From NCBI RefSeq assembly GCF_900109205.1, contig NZ_FNZB01000015.1, forward strand, positions 1 to 18,569: DNA of 18,569 nt, read 5' to 3'. The notes below the pieces were generated by a model that was given only the letters and a program-made list of their open reading frames with translations, searched no databases and was not told the origin of the DNA. This DNA is from Sphingomonas sp. OV641. Its GTDB lineage: Bacteria; Pseudomonadota; Alphaproteobacteria; Sphingomonadales; Sphingomonadaceae. Shown in pieces: positions 12,275 to 18,569 of this stretch; position 1 is the first letter of the stretch; the number at the start of each line of letters is the position of its first letter. The translations under genes were made by a program, and so were the position numbers.

Positions 12275-15175
12275 ATGGCGATCTATCATTTCAGCGCCAA
12301 GGTCATCAGCCGCGCGAAGGGCTCCAGCGCCGTCGCGTCCGCTGCCTATCGCTCGGCATCGCGGTTGTTCGATGAGAAGCTGAACCGCCATCACGACTTC
12401 TCGAACAAGGCCGGCGTCATCCACTCCGAAGTGCTATTGCCGCAGGGCGCGCCGGAGCGTTTAAACGACCGCACCGCGCTCTGGACCGAAGTCGAGGAAG
12501 GCGAGAAGCGCAAGGATGCTCAGCTTGCCCGCGAGGTCGAGTTCTCGATCCCGCGCGAGATGAACGAGAAACAAGGCGTCGCGCTCGCCCGTGATTTCGT
12601 CGCCGAGCAGTTCGTGAAGCGCGGGATGGTCGCCGACCTCAACGTGCATTGGGACAAGGCGAAGGACGGCAGCCCGAAGCCGCACGCCCATGTCATGCTG
12701 TCGATGCGCGACGTGGGACCGGACGGGTTCGGGCAGAAGAACCGCGACTGGAACGGCACCGAGCTGCTTAAGGAATGGCGCGAGGCGTGGGCGGCCCATG
12801 TCAACTTGGCGATGGCCGAGCTGGGACTGGAGGGGCGGATCGATCATCGCTCCTATGAAGACCAGGGCATCACGCTGGAGCCGCAGCACAAGATCGGCCC
12901 GGCGGGAATGCGCCGGCTCGATCGCGGCGAGGATGCCGAGCGCGCCGAGGATCACCGGCGGATCGCGCGGGAGAATGGCGAGAAGATCGCGGCCGACCCG
13001 CGCATCGCGCTCGACGGTATCACACGGCAACAGGCGACCTTCACCACCCGCGATCTTGCTACGTTCGCCTTCCGTCATTCGGACGGCAAGGAGCAGTTCG
13101 ACCAGGTGATGGCGGCGGTGCGCGCCAGTCCCGAGCTGGTGGCATTGGGCATGGACGGGCGCGACCAGGAGCGGTTCACGTCCCGCGAGATGATCGCCAC
13201 GGAGGCGCGTCTGGAGAAGGCCGGCGACGAGCTGGCGCGACGCGACGGGCATGGCGTGTCCGAGCGGCACCGTGTCGGTGCGCTGGGGGCTGCCGAGGAC
13301 CGCGGGCTGGTGCTGTCGGGCGAGCAGCGCCACGCCTTCGATCATATCACCGAAGGCCGCGGGCTGGCGTCGGTCATCGGCTATGCCGGCACCGGCAAGT
13401 CGGCGATGCTGGGGGTCGCGCGGGAGGCATGGGAGCGCGAGGGCTATCAGGTGCGCGGGGCGGCGCTGTCCGGGATCGCCGCCGAGAATCTGGAGGGCGG
13501 ATCGGGCATCCGGTCCCGCACCATCGCCAGCCTCGAACATGGCTGGGCGCAGGGACGCGACCAGCTCACCCGCAACGACGTGCTGGTGCTGGACGAGGCG
13601 GGCATGATCGGCACACGCCAGATGGAGCGGGTGTTGTCCCATGCCCGCGACGCCGGCGCCAAGGTGGTGCTGGTGGGCGACCCCGAGCAGTTGCAGGCGA
13701 TCGAAGCCGGCGCGGCGTTCCGGTCGATCGCCGAGCGCCACGGCGCGGCGGAAATCACCGAGGTCCGCCGGCAGCGCGAGGACTGGCAGAAGGATGCGAC
13801 GCGCGCACTTGCCACGGGCCGCACGGCCGAGGCGATCCACGCCTATGATGACCGTGGCATGGTTCACGCGGCCGACACGCGAGAGCAGGCAAGGGCCGAA
13901 CTGGTGGATGGCTGGGATCGCCAGCGTCGGGCCGATCCCGACCAGACCCGGATCATCCTCACCCACACCAACGCCGAGGTCCGCGAGCTGAACGGGGAAG
14001 CGCGCGACCGGCTGCGCGCGAGCGGTGAGCTGGGCGAGGACGTGGCGTTCGCGGCCGACCGTGGTGCCCGTGACTTCGCGGCCGGCGACCGGCTGATGTT
14101 CCTGCGCAACGAGCGGTCGCTGGGGGTGAAGAACGGCACGCTGGGCACGATCGCGCACGTCACGCCGGAGGGCATGACTGTCCGCCTCGATGGCGGGCGC
14201 GAAGTGACGTTCGCGGCGAAGGAATATGCCCATGTCGATTATGGCTATGCGGCGACCATCCATAAATCGCAGGGCGTGACGGTCGATCGCGCGCATGTGC
14301 TGGCGACGCGGGGGATGGACCGGCATGGTGCCTATGTCGCCTTGTCCCGGCACCGCGAGGGCGTGCAGCTCCACTATGGCCGCGACGACTTCACCGATCA
14401 GCGCCAGCTCGCCCGCGTCCTGTCGCGTGACCGCGCCAAGGACATGGCCGGCGACTATGCCGCGCCGTCCGACAATGACTGGGCACGCGCCTTCGCCGAG
14501 CGGCGTGAGATCCGGTTCGCGGAAGTCGCGCGAGAGATCGCCGCCAAGGTGCGCGACAAGGCCAAGGGCATATTCGACGGCTTCCGGCCCCGGGCACCGG
14601 AGAAGGCGTCCGCGCCGGAACGGGAGCCCGCAACCGGCGGCAAGCCGGACCAAGCCAAGGCAATCGAACGCTATGCGCGCGCCACGGCCGATATAGGCCG
14701 GATGCGCGCCAAGGGCCTGCCGGTTCTACCCCATCAGGAGAGCGCGTTGCGCAAGGCCGGCGAGGTGCTGGACGCGAACCGGCCCTATGCCGCGCGCGAC
14801 CTTGCTTCCGCGCTCAGGCGCGATCCCAGGCTGGTCGAGCAGGCCGCCGGCGGCAACACCGGCGGAGCGGTGCGCGCGATGGCCGAGGAACAGCGCGTGC
14901 GGCTCGACCCGGAGGCGCGTGCCGAACGTTTCGTGGAGAGTTGGCGGGGTCTGGCGCGCGAGCGAGCGGGCGGCGACCAGGCCCGGTCCGACAAGGCCGT
15001 CACGCGCATGGGCGCGATGGCCGAAGGCCTGCGCCGCGATCCCGAGCTGGCGAAGGCGCTGGAGCGCCGCGCGCCCGAGCTGGAGCTGAAACTGGAGCGC
15101 GGCCGAAGCATCGAGAAATCGCTGGAGCAGTCGATCGGGATCGGCCGTGAGCGCGACAGGGGCATGAGCCGATAA
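12275..15175 (+). CDS. traA: TraA relaxase-helicase (MOBQ, MobA/MobL domain)
   Basis: A two-domain protein of 966 residues that nicks oriT, stays attached to the 5' end and unwinds the strand for transfer. The N-terminal relaxase has candidate nucleophile Tyr25 (SAAYRSASRL) and the histidine cluster His125, His137 and His139 (LNVHWD, PKPHAHVMLSMR). The middle is a RecD-like helicase: Walker A GYAGTGKS at about 369, LVLDEAGM at about 437, VGDPEQLQ, then GYAATIHKSQG and YVALSRHR. A charged helical C-terminus follows. ATG 12275 is chosen because GGAGG is five bases upstream and MAIYHFSAKVISR is the conserved start. It diverges from the traC operon across oriT. It is shorter than Ti TraA (about 1,100). 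Confidence 0.93.
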   Translation: MAIYHFSAKVISRAKGSSAVASAAYRSASRLFDEKLNRHHDFSNKAGVIHSEVLLPQGAPERLNDRTALWTEVEEGEKRKDAQLAREVEFSIPREMNEKQGVALARDFVAEQFVKRGMVADLNVHWDKAKDGSPKPHAHVMLSMRDVGPDGFGQKNRDWNGTELLKEWREAWAAHVNLAMAELGLEGRIDHRSYEDQGITLEPQHKIGPAGMRRLDRGEDAERAEDHRRIARENGEKIAADPRIALDGITRQQATFTTRDLATFAFRHSDGKEQFDQVMAAVRASPELVALGMDGRDQERFTSREMIATEARLEKAGDELARRDGHGVSERHRVGALGAAEDRGLVLSGEQRHAFDHITEGRGLASVIGYAGTGKSAMLGVAREAWEREGYQVRGAALSGIAAENLEGGSGIRSRTIASLEHGWAQGRDQLTRNDVLVLDEAGMIGTRQMERVLSHARDAGAKVVLVGDPEQLQAIEAGAAFRSIAERHGAAEITEVRRQREDWQKDATRALATGRTAEAIHAYDDRGMVHAADTREQARAELVDGWDRQRRADPDQTRIILTHTNAEVRELNGEARDRLRASGELGEDVAFAADRGARDFAAGDRLMFLRNERSLGVKNGTLGTIAHVTPEGMTVRLDGGREVTFAAKEYAHVDYGYAATIHKSQGVTVDRAHVLATRGMDRHGAYVALSRHREGVQLHYGRDDFTDQRQLARVLSRDRAKDMAGDYAAPSDNDWARAFAERREIRFAEVAREIAAKVRDKAKGIFDGFRPRAPEKASAPEREPATGGKPDQAKAIERYARATADIGRMRAKGLPVLPHQESALRKAGEVLDANRPYAARDLASALRRDPRLVEQAAGGNTGGAVRAMAEEQRVRLDPEARAERFVESWRGLARERAGGDQARSDKAVTRMGAMAEGLRRDPELAKALERRAPELELKLERGRSIEKSLEQSIGIGRERDRGMSR

Positions 15176-15186
15176 GGGAAGACGTG

Positions 15187-15885
15187 ATGGCGGATGATGA
15201 AGGGCCGAGTGAAGCCGCGCAGGCGTTTCAGGAGCTGCGCGCGGAGGTGACTCTGATGCGCCGTGCCGTCGAGCGTCTGACGGCCGAGCGCATGGAGGTG
15301 CCCGAGGCGCCCGATTATTCCGAAACGCTGGGTGTCATCGCCAACAACATCACAGCCACCGCGCAGCGGGTCGATATGCTGGTGAAAAGCCCGATGCTGG
15401 CGATGACGCCGGAGCAGTTCGCGGGACGGATCACCGCGGCGGCAAGCACGGCGCGCCAGGAAGACCGGCAGACGATCGCCACAGCGCGCACCGGCCTGGA
15501 GGACGTGACGCGCCAGCTTCACAGCTATGTCGTGTCGGCGCGGCGTGGCGATGAGCAGAACCGCTGGCTGATGTGGAGCGCGATCGGCGGTGTGGTGTTC
15601 GGCATGATGATATGGGCGGTGTTCGCCGGCGTCGTTGCACGTGCCGTGCCCTCGAGCTGGCAATGGCCGGAAAAGATGGCGGCACGCTCGCTCGACCTGC
15701 CGATGTGGGAAGGCGGTCAGCGTCTCATGCGGACCAGCGCGCCTGACGCTTTTGCCAACATCGCCGCAGGTGATCGGATCGTCACCGCTAACCGGCAGGC
15801 GCTGGAGGCGTGCCGGAAGCGCGCGGATAAGGCGCGAGAAGCGGTGCGCTGCACGATCAAGATCGAGCCCGAGGCGATGCGTTAG
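15187..15885 (+). CDS. DUF6118-like membrane protein following traA
   Basis: A protein of 232 residues: an acidic/helical cytoplasmic N-terminus of about 125 residues, one clear membrane segment (127-150, WLMWSAIGGVVFGMMIWAVFAGVV), then a C-terminal part with conserved W and C residues. It resembles the DUF6118 proteins found directly after traA in sphingomonads; the family name is from memory and the function is unknown. ATG 15187 lies seven bases downstream of GGGAA, with GTG 15184 as alternative. It follows traA by 11 bases and precedes vsr by one base. A role as membrane partner of the relaxosome, or in entry exclusion, would fit but is unproven. Confidence 0.72.
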   Translation: MADDEGPSEAAQAFQELRAEVTLMRRAVERLTAERMEVPEAPDYSETLGVIANNITATAQRVDMLVKSPMLAMTPEQFAGRITAAASTARQEDRQTIATARTGLEDVTRQLHSYVVSARRGDEQNRWLMWSAIGGVVFGMMIWAVFAGVVARAVPSSWQWPEKMAARSLDLPMWEGGQRLMRTSAPDAFANIAAGDRIVTANRQALEACRKRADKAREAVRCTIKIEPEAMR

Positions 15886-15886
15886 G

Positions 15887-16330
15887 ATGGCGGACACCCT
15901 CACCCCGGCAGGCCGCTCCGAGCGCATGAGCCGCATTCGGGGCAAGAACAGCAAGCCCGAGATGCTGGTGCGCCGCATCGTGCATGGCATGGGCTACCGC
16001 TATCGGCTTCACGACAAGCGTCTACCCGGTAGCCCCGACCTTGTGTTTCGCGGCCGGAAGAAAGTCATCTTTGTCCACGGATGTTTCTGGCATCGTCATC
16101 CCGATCCGAATTGCAAACTGGCGCGAATGCCAAAATCCCGCCAGGATTTCTGGGGACCGAAGCTGGAGGGCAACCGCGATCGAGACGAGCGCAATCGTGC
16201 GATGCTGGACCGAGAGGGCTGGCGGGAGCTGGTTGTCTGGGAATGCGAATGCGGGCAAACGGAACACTTGAAGAACAAAGTACGTGGATTTCTCGATGAC
16301 GACCAAGGAAACGCCCATGCGGGCCATTGA
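15887..16330 (+). CDS. vsr: Very short patch repair endonuclease Vsr
   Basis: A mismatch endonuclease of 147 residues that nicks beside T:G mismatches created when 5-methylcytosine deaminates. The marks are GSPDLVF with Asp51, and FVHGCFWHRH with His64, Cys66, His69 and His71, numbering that agrees with E. coli Vsr. Cys76 and a later Cys-x-Cys (CECG) complete the zinc site. The ATG at 15887 begins one base after the previous stop. It overlaps the methyltransferase start by 14 bases, as expected for repair of the lesions that enzyme promotes. Its specificity should follow the methyltransferase. Confidence 0.92.
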   Translation: MADTLTPAGRSERMSRIRGKNSKPEMLVRRIVHGMGYRYRLHDKRLPGSPDLVFRGRKKVIFVHGCFWHRHPDPNCKLARMPKSRQDFWGPKLEGNRDRDERNRAMLDREGWRELVVWECECGQTEHLKNKVRGFLDDDQGNAHAGH

Positions 16331-17483
16331 GCTATTTGCCGGCGCCGGCGGGCTGGGCATGGGGATCAGCAAGGCGGGATTCCGTCCCATGCAGGTGGTC
16401 GAATGGGATCGCTGGTGCTGCGATACGATTCGAGAGAACCGCAAGGTAAAGGCGGGTGGTATTAGCCATTGGCCATTGCCGACCGAGGGTGACATTCGAG
16501 CCGTCGATTTTCGCCATCACGAAGGCAAGATCGACCTTGTGACGGGTGGCCCGCCTTGCCAGCCATTTTCCCTTGGCGGGAAGCATCGAGCACATGCGGA
16601 CGCGCGTGACATGTGGCCCGAAGCCGTCCGGGTCGTGCGTGAGACGCGCCCGCGGGCGTTCGTGTTCGAGAACGTAAAGGGGCTGACCAGGGCGAGCTTC
16701 GCCACCTACCTTGCTCATATCGTCCACCAGCTCACCTATCCGGAACTCACGTTGCGGCCGGGTGAGACGTGGATGGAGCACATGGCGCGCCTAGAGCGTC
16801 ATCACACCGCCAAGGGCAGCTCGGATGAGCTGCGTTACAACGTCGTGTATCGGGTGCTCAACGCAGCCAATCACGGGGTTCCGCAACGTCGTGAGCGTGT
16901 CGTGTTCGTCGGCTTCCGCGCGGACCTTGGCATTGAATGGTCCTTCCCGGAGGCAACCCACTCGCTCGAAGCGCTGCTATGGGAGCAGGTACGAACGGGT
17001 GACTATTGGGAGCGGCACGAGATCGCCAAGCGCGACCGGGTGCTTGATCCACGCTTTCGCGCACGCGGCATGACGCTATTGGAGAAGCCTGCGGACAAGC
17101 CGTGGCTGACTGTGCGGGACGCGATCGGAGACCTTCCTGATCCCGAGCTTCAGCCGGAACTCGCGGCTTCCTGCCTCAATCATCGATTCCAAGGTGGCGC
17201 CCGCAGCTATGTGGGCCACACTGGTAGTCCGCTTGATGAACCAGCCAAGACGCTCAAGGCGGGCGTTCACGGCGTCCCGGGAGGCGAGAACATGCTTCGT
17301 CGCGCCGATGGCAGCGTGCGCTATTTCAGCGTCCGGGAGAGTGCCCGGCTACAGACCTTCCCTGACAAGTACCGCTTTCATGGCTCATGGACTGAGTCCA
17401 TGCGCCAGCTCGGCAACGCCGTTCCGGTGAAGCTCGCGCAGGCCGTTGGGGAGAACGTGGCGAGGCATTTGACCGCCGCATGA
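16317..17483 (+). CDS. C5-cytosine DNA methyltransferase of a type II system
   Basis: An m5C methyltransferase of 388 residues with the usual motif order: I FAGAGGLGMG (7-16), IV GGPPCQPFSLGG with catalytic Cys81, VI FENVKG (117-122), VIII QRRERVVFVGF, IX RESARLQTFPD and X GNAVPVKLAQAVGENV. The target recognition region lies between VIII and IX (about 210-330). The ATG at 16317, inside the end of vsr, has AAGGAA upstream and begins at the conserved MRAIELFAG. The restriction enzyme follows with a 4-base overlap. If the partner is truly Eco29kI-like, the target would be CCGCGG; that site occurs several times in this window (for example 906, 1610, 15434). Confidence 0.9.
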   Translation: MRAIELFAGAGGLGMGISKAGFRPMQVVEWDRWCCDTIRENRKVKAGGISHWPLPTEGDIRAVDFRHHEGKIDLVTGGPPCQPFSLGGKHRAHADARDMWPEAVRVVRETRPRAFVFENVKGLTRASFATYLAHIVHQLTYPELTLRPGETWMEHMARLERHHTAKGSSDELRYNVVYRVLNAANHGVPQRRERVVFVGFRADLGIEWSFPEATHSLEALLWEQVRTGDYWERHEIAKRDRVLDPRFRARGMTLLEKPADKPWLTVRDAIGDLPDPELQPELAASCLNHRFQGGARSYVGHTGSPLDEPAKTLKAGVHGVPGGENMLRRADGSVRYFSVRESARLQTFPDKYRFHGSWTESMRQLGNAVPVKLAQAVGENVARHLTAA

Positions 17484-18313
17484 GTCGTAAACCCACACCC
17501 GCGCCGTCGCCGATCGCCGAACTGCGCGCGAATCTCGACCAGCTCATCGAACAGACGACCTCGACCACCCTGTCGGCATCGCGGAGACGCACGCTTGAGA
17601 AGGAAATCCGGGGTGTCATCGAGGAGCTGGGCTCTTTTCTGAACACGCTGGACCCGATCCGGCAGCCTTCGGCGGTGTTTGATCCCAGCAATCCCAAGGT
17701 GGTGGGGCGGTTCGTCTCGCTCGCGCTGGTCGCGCAGCAGCGTCACCCGTTGGCCGAGATACCGCGGTTCTATGGCTCCGGAACCTACGCCATCTACTAC
17801 AACGGTCCATTTCCGCTGTATGCGCCCATCAGCGGAAGCGAGACGCCGATCTACGTCGGCCAGGCCGCGCCCGCGATCAACAATGCCCGTACCCCGCTGG
17901 AGCAGGGGCCGCGGCTTTGTGGGCGTCTTTCAGACCACCGTAAGAACATCGGTACGGCCATCACCACGCTCGACCTTGCCGACTTTCAGTTCCGATCGCT
18001 GGTCGTTCAGAGCGGCTGGGAGACGGCGGCCGAGGATTACATGATCCATCTGTTTCGGCCGATTTGGAACAGCGAGACGAACATCCTCTATGGCTTGGGC
18101 AAACACGGGGATGACGCAACCACCCGGGCCAACAAGCGCTCGCCCTGGGACACGCTACATCCCGGTCGGAAATGGGCGGAAAAGTCCAAGGAAGATGCCA
18201 AGTCGCCGGCGACGATCGAGACGGAGCTAAGCCGGCACTTCGAGGAACACCCGGTGTTCCCAGACCTTGAGCATGTCCTAGCTAGCTTCCTAGACGAGTT
18301 GCGGCAGGTCTAG
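17480..18313 (+). CDS. Eco29kI-type GIY-YIG restriction endonuclease
   Basis: A type II restriction enzyme of 277 residues with a GIY-YIG nuclease core: GTYAIYYNG (101-109), PIYVGQA (123-129), GRLSDHRKNI with Arg149 and His153, AAEDYMIHLFRPIWN with Glu185 and Asn197, then GKHGDDATTRANKRSPWDTLHPGR. The Arg-His and Glu-Asn spacings (4 and 12) match those recalled for Eco29kI. About 95 residues precede the nuclease, longer than in Eco29kI, and about 60 follow. It starts at ATG 17480 overlapping the methyltransferase stop. Its TAG stop is part of the CTAG target beside which the right IS481 copy inserted, so the gene is complete. Predicted target CCGCGG is inference. Confidence 0.88.
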   Translation: MSRKPTPAPSPIAELRANLDQLIEQTTSTTLSASRRRTLEKEIRGVIEELGSFLNTLDPIRQPSAVFDPSNPKVVGRFVSLALVAQQRHPLAEIPRFYGSGTYAIYYNGPFPLYAPISGSETPIYVGQAAPAINNARTPLEQGPRLCGRLSDHRKNIGTAITTLDLADFQFRSLVVQSGWETAAEDYMIHLFRPIWNSETNILYGLGKHGDDATTRANKRSPWDTLHPGRKWAEKSKEDAKSPATIETELSRHFEEHPVFPDLEHVLASFLDELRQV

Positions 18314-18314
18314 G

Positions 18315-18569
18315 TGTTTGATCCCACGGTTTGATGGTGCGATCCTTTCGTTGGAATGGAAGGAAGCCGTATGGGACAGGTACGTCACGGGTGCGCCACG
18401 ACCACGCACGCCGTCCGAGCAGCAATACAGCGATCGCAAGCTTCGCTCGCGACGCTGAGCCGTGAGCTGGGGATCAAGGCTGACAGGCGGACAGCGTGGG
18501 AGTTCCTAGAACACCTGCTGAAAGCCGTACCCTACCGCATCCACACCATCCTGACGGACAATGGCATTC
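18315..18569 (+). mobile_element. IS481-family insertion sequence, internally deleted copy (right, cut by window edge)
   Basis: This is identical, inverted, to 1-654 except that 399 bases corresponding to 96-494 are missing. TTG occurs at both ends of the missing piece in the left copy. The terminus TGTTTGATCCC at 18315 is preceded by TCTAGG, the expected NCTAGN target. Confidence 0.85.
18371..18569 (+). pseudogene. IS481-family transposase with 133-codon in-frame deletion
   Basis: It starts at the same ATG as the left copy. After ELGI the protein jumps to KADRRTAWEFLEHLL, keeping the frame (399 bases is 133 codons) to the window edge. Lost are most of the helix-turn-helix and the first catalytic Asp (HIDIAEV), while TDNG with the second Asp remains. 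The product could not catalyse transposition. If made, it might still dimerise with full-length transposase and interfere, but an assembly error in a repeated element is a real alternative. Confidence 0.75.

Noticed and set aside
12461..14653. 730-codon minus-strand open frame opposite traA
   Set aside because: It is the complement of the helicase-relaxase gene, whose motifs are unmistakable on the + strand; low stop frequency follows from base composition.
14785..15990. 401-codon minus-strand open frame over the traA 3' end and the DUF6118-like gene
   Set aside because: It is antisense of two well-supported genes and resembles no family.
17480..18313. Possibility that the IS insertion truncates the restriction enzyme
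   Set aside because: The TAG stop is inside the CTAG target and upstream of the element terminus, and all GIY-YIG catalytic residues are present.
1..18569. Selective avoidance of CCGCGG by the plasmid
   Set aside because: Several CCGCGG sites are present (for example 906, 1610, 13299, 15434), so no avoidance is evident by eye.

Overview
The window looks like part of a high-GC alphaproteobacterial accessory replicon, most likely a sphingomonad plasmid (Sphingomonas, Sphingobium or Novosphingobium type). Three things point there: an RPA-type RepA with iterons, a Ti-plasmid-like traC/traD/traG operon diverging from a MOBQ traA relaxase, and several small families (DUF4160, DUF2442, DUF6118, plasmid SprT) that travel with such replicons. 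The organism is inferred from family resemblance; no rRNA, tRNA or chromosomal marker is present.

Both ends lie inside copies of the same IS481-family element in inverted orientation, and the two ends are exact reverse complements, so the window may be a whole contig bounded by a repeat. Left to right: (1) 1-654, 5' part of an IS481-type element. (2) 711-3063, catabolic cargo: a CYP153-type alkane hydroxylase P450 and its [2Fe-2S] ferredoxin, with a divergent TetR-type regulator. (3) 3064-4070, a scrap zone: an IS3-family orfA fragment, the 5' end of an Abi_2/AbiF-type abortive-infection gene, and a promoter-hairpin-T-tract unit that looks like the small RNA reported upstream of abiF genes. 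(4) 4163-6744, an HNH protein, a serine resolvase with a res-like region, the DUF2442/DUF4160 pair and a SprT-like metalloprotease. (5) 6741-9105, the plasmid core: parA, a ribbon-helix-helix partition protein and repA with 4-base overlaps, centromere-like TAAGCG repeats around parA, six iterons, a DnaA box and an AT-rich unwinding region. (6) 9108-9338, a hairpin cluster. (7) 9339-12139, a leftward transfer operon: beta-flower-like repeat protein, traC, traD, a small acidic protein and traG/virD4. (8) about 12217-12246, an oriT resembling that of Ti plasmids. (9) 12275-18313, a rightward run: traA, a DUF6118 membrane protein, vsr, a C5 cytosine methyltransferase and an Eco29kI-type GIY-YIG restriction enzyme. 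(10) 18315-18569, a second IS481-type copy with an in-frame internal deletion.

The pieces fit a mobilizable, self-stabilised plasmid. RepA and oriV replicate it, ParA with the RHH protein and their repeats partition it, the resolvase probably resolves multimers, and restriction-modification with Vsr adds addiction or defence. TraA, TraG and oriT process the DNA for transfer, but no mating-pair-formation genes are seen here, so the channel must come from elsewhere. The P450 system is the metabolic payload. The best leads are the abiF-like RNA with its broken effector gene, the beta-flower-like gene heading the transfer operon at oriT, the repeat clusters flanking parA, and the attachment of the vsr-M-R cassette directly behind traA.
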